Below the pieces are notes generated by a model. The model worked only from the letters and a program-made list of their open reading frames with translations, was not told where the DNA came from and made no database searches. Below, one piece after another: positions 39,568 through 39,599 of a stretch of 39,599 nucleotides of DNA (the stretch's first letter is position 1; each line of letters begins with the position of its first letter). The stretch covers positions 1-39,599 of the forward strand of contig ONAR01000024.1 in the NCBI GenBank assembly GCA_900315835.1, in the 5' to 3' direction. Source of the stretch: an uncultured Prevotella sp. GTDB taxonomy: Bacteria > Bacteroidota > Bacteroidia > Bacteroidales > Bacteroidaceae. The position numbers and the translations under genes are program-made.

Positions 39568-39599
39568 ATTCGAACCGCCGTCCTCGTCTTGTCTGCTTG
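39568..39599 (-). other. Partial tRNA-Val-like sequence at the window edge
   Basis: ATTCGAACCGCCG (39568-39580) and TCTGCTTG (39592-39599) are identical to tRNA-Val positions 39484-39496 and 39501-39508, but the gap is 11 bases instead of 4. The T-stem cannot pair, so it is not an intact tRNA. It may be a remnant of tRNA duplication or integration. The window ends here. Confidence 0.35.

Overview
The window reads as the chromosome of a Bacteroidales bacterium, most likely Prevotellaceae. The evidence is a SusC/SusD-type glycan locus, a BspA-like leucine-rich-repeat surface protein, a DUF6377-type membrane regulator, LolD with a DEPSGSLDS Walker B, and repeated TAnnTTTG (-7) promoter boxes a short way upstream of start codons. 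Most genes are GC-rich in third positions. The 12.2-14.5 kb segment is clearly AT-richer and looks acquired. The species cannot be named from the sequence alone.

Layout. 1-461: non-coding flank of asnA with a REP-like palindrome and a 41-bp imperfect inverted repeat. 462-1499 (-): asnA, divergent from a + strand run (1643-8579) of parC, a DUF3316-like protein, an S41 protease lipoprotein and tex. 8570-9061: a large inverted array of ACATAGTA-type repeats that contains the stop codons of both convergent genes, tex and a GH31 hydrolase (9052-11571, -). 11608-12202: intergenic, with a possible 27-residue membrane peptide and the second copy of the palindrome. 12203-14304 (-): AT-rich pair, a secreted orphan and a JAMM-motif lipoprotein broken by a frameshift. 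14547-26856 (-): a polysaccharide utilisation locus read susC, susD, susE/F-like, GH-D clan hydrolase, GH97, BspA-like protein and 61-residue peptide, closed by a bidirectional terminator. 27176-28830 (+): its divergent DUF6377-type regulator. 28972-33666 (+): CPA2 antiporter, lolD, CvfB-like S1 protein and CDF metal exporter. 33754-39545 (-): metallophosphoesterase, asnS, an rRNA pseudouridine synthase with a prion-like repeat tail, purB and tRNA-Val(UAC).

How the genes fit together. The locus looks built for alpha-glucans or related alpha-linked oligosaccharides: SusD and SusE/F bind glycan at the surface, SusC imports it, the surface GH-D enzyme and periplasmic GH97 (with SusB-type inverting glutamates at the correct spacing) cut it, and the nearby GH31 may assist. 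As assembled, susC and its regulator each carry a one-base error in a six-base homopolymer, and the JAMM lipoprotein is also frameshifted. Either the underlying data have indel errors or the locus is phase-variable or decaying.

The most unusual signal is a recurring architecture at gene 3' ends. At several unrelated genes, short tandem repeats of different sequence begin inside the last codons and include the stop codon. In two cases the array is folded back as a long inverted repeat around a unique loop. Canonical terminators are visible at other junctions but not at these. I read this as a candidate undescribed class of stop-codon-anchored 3'-end repeats; its mechanism and function are unknown.
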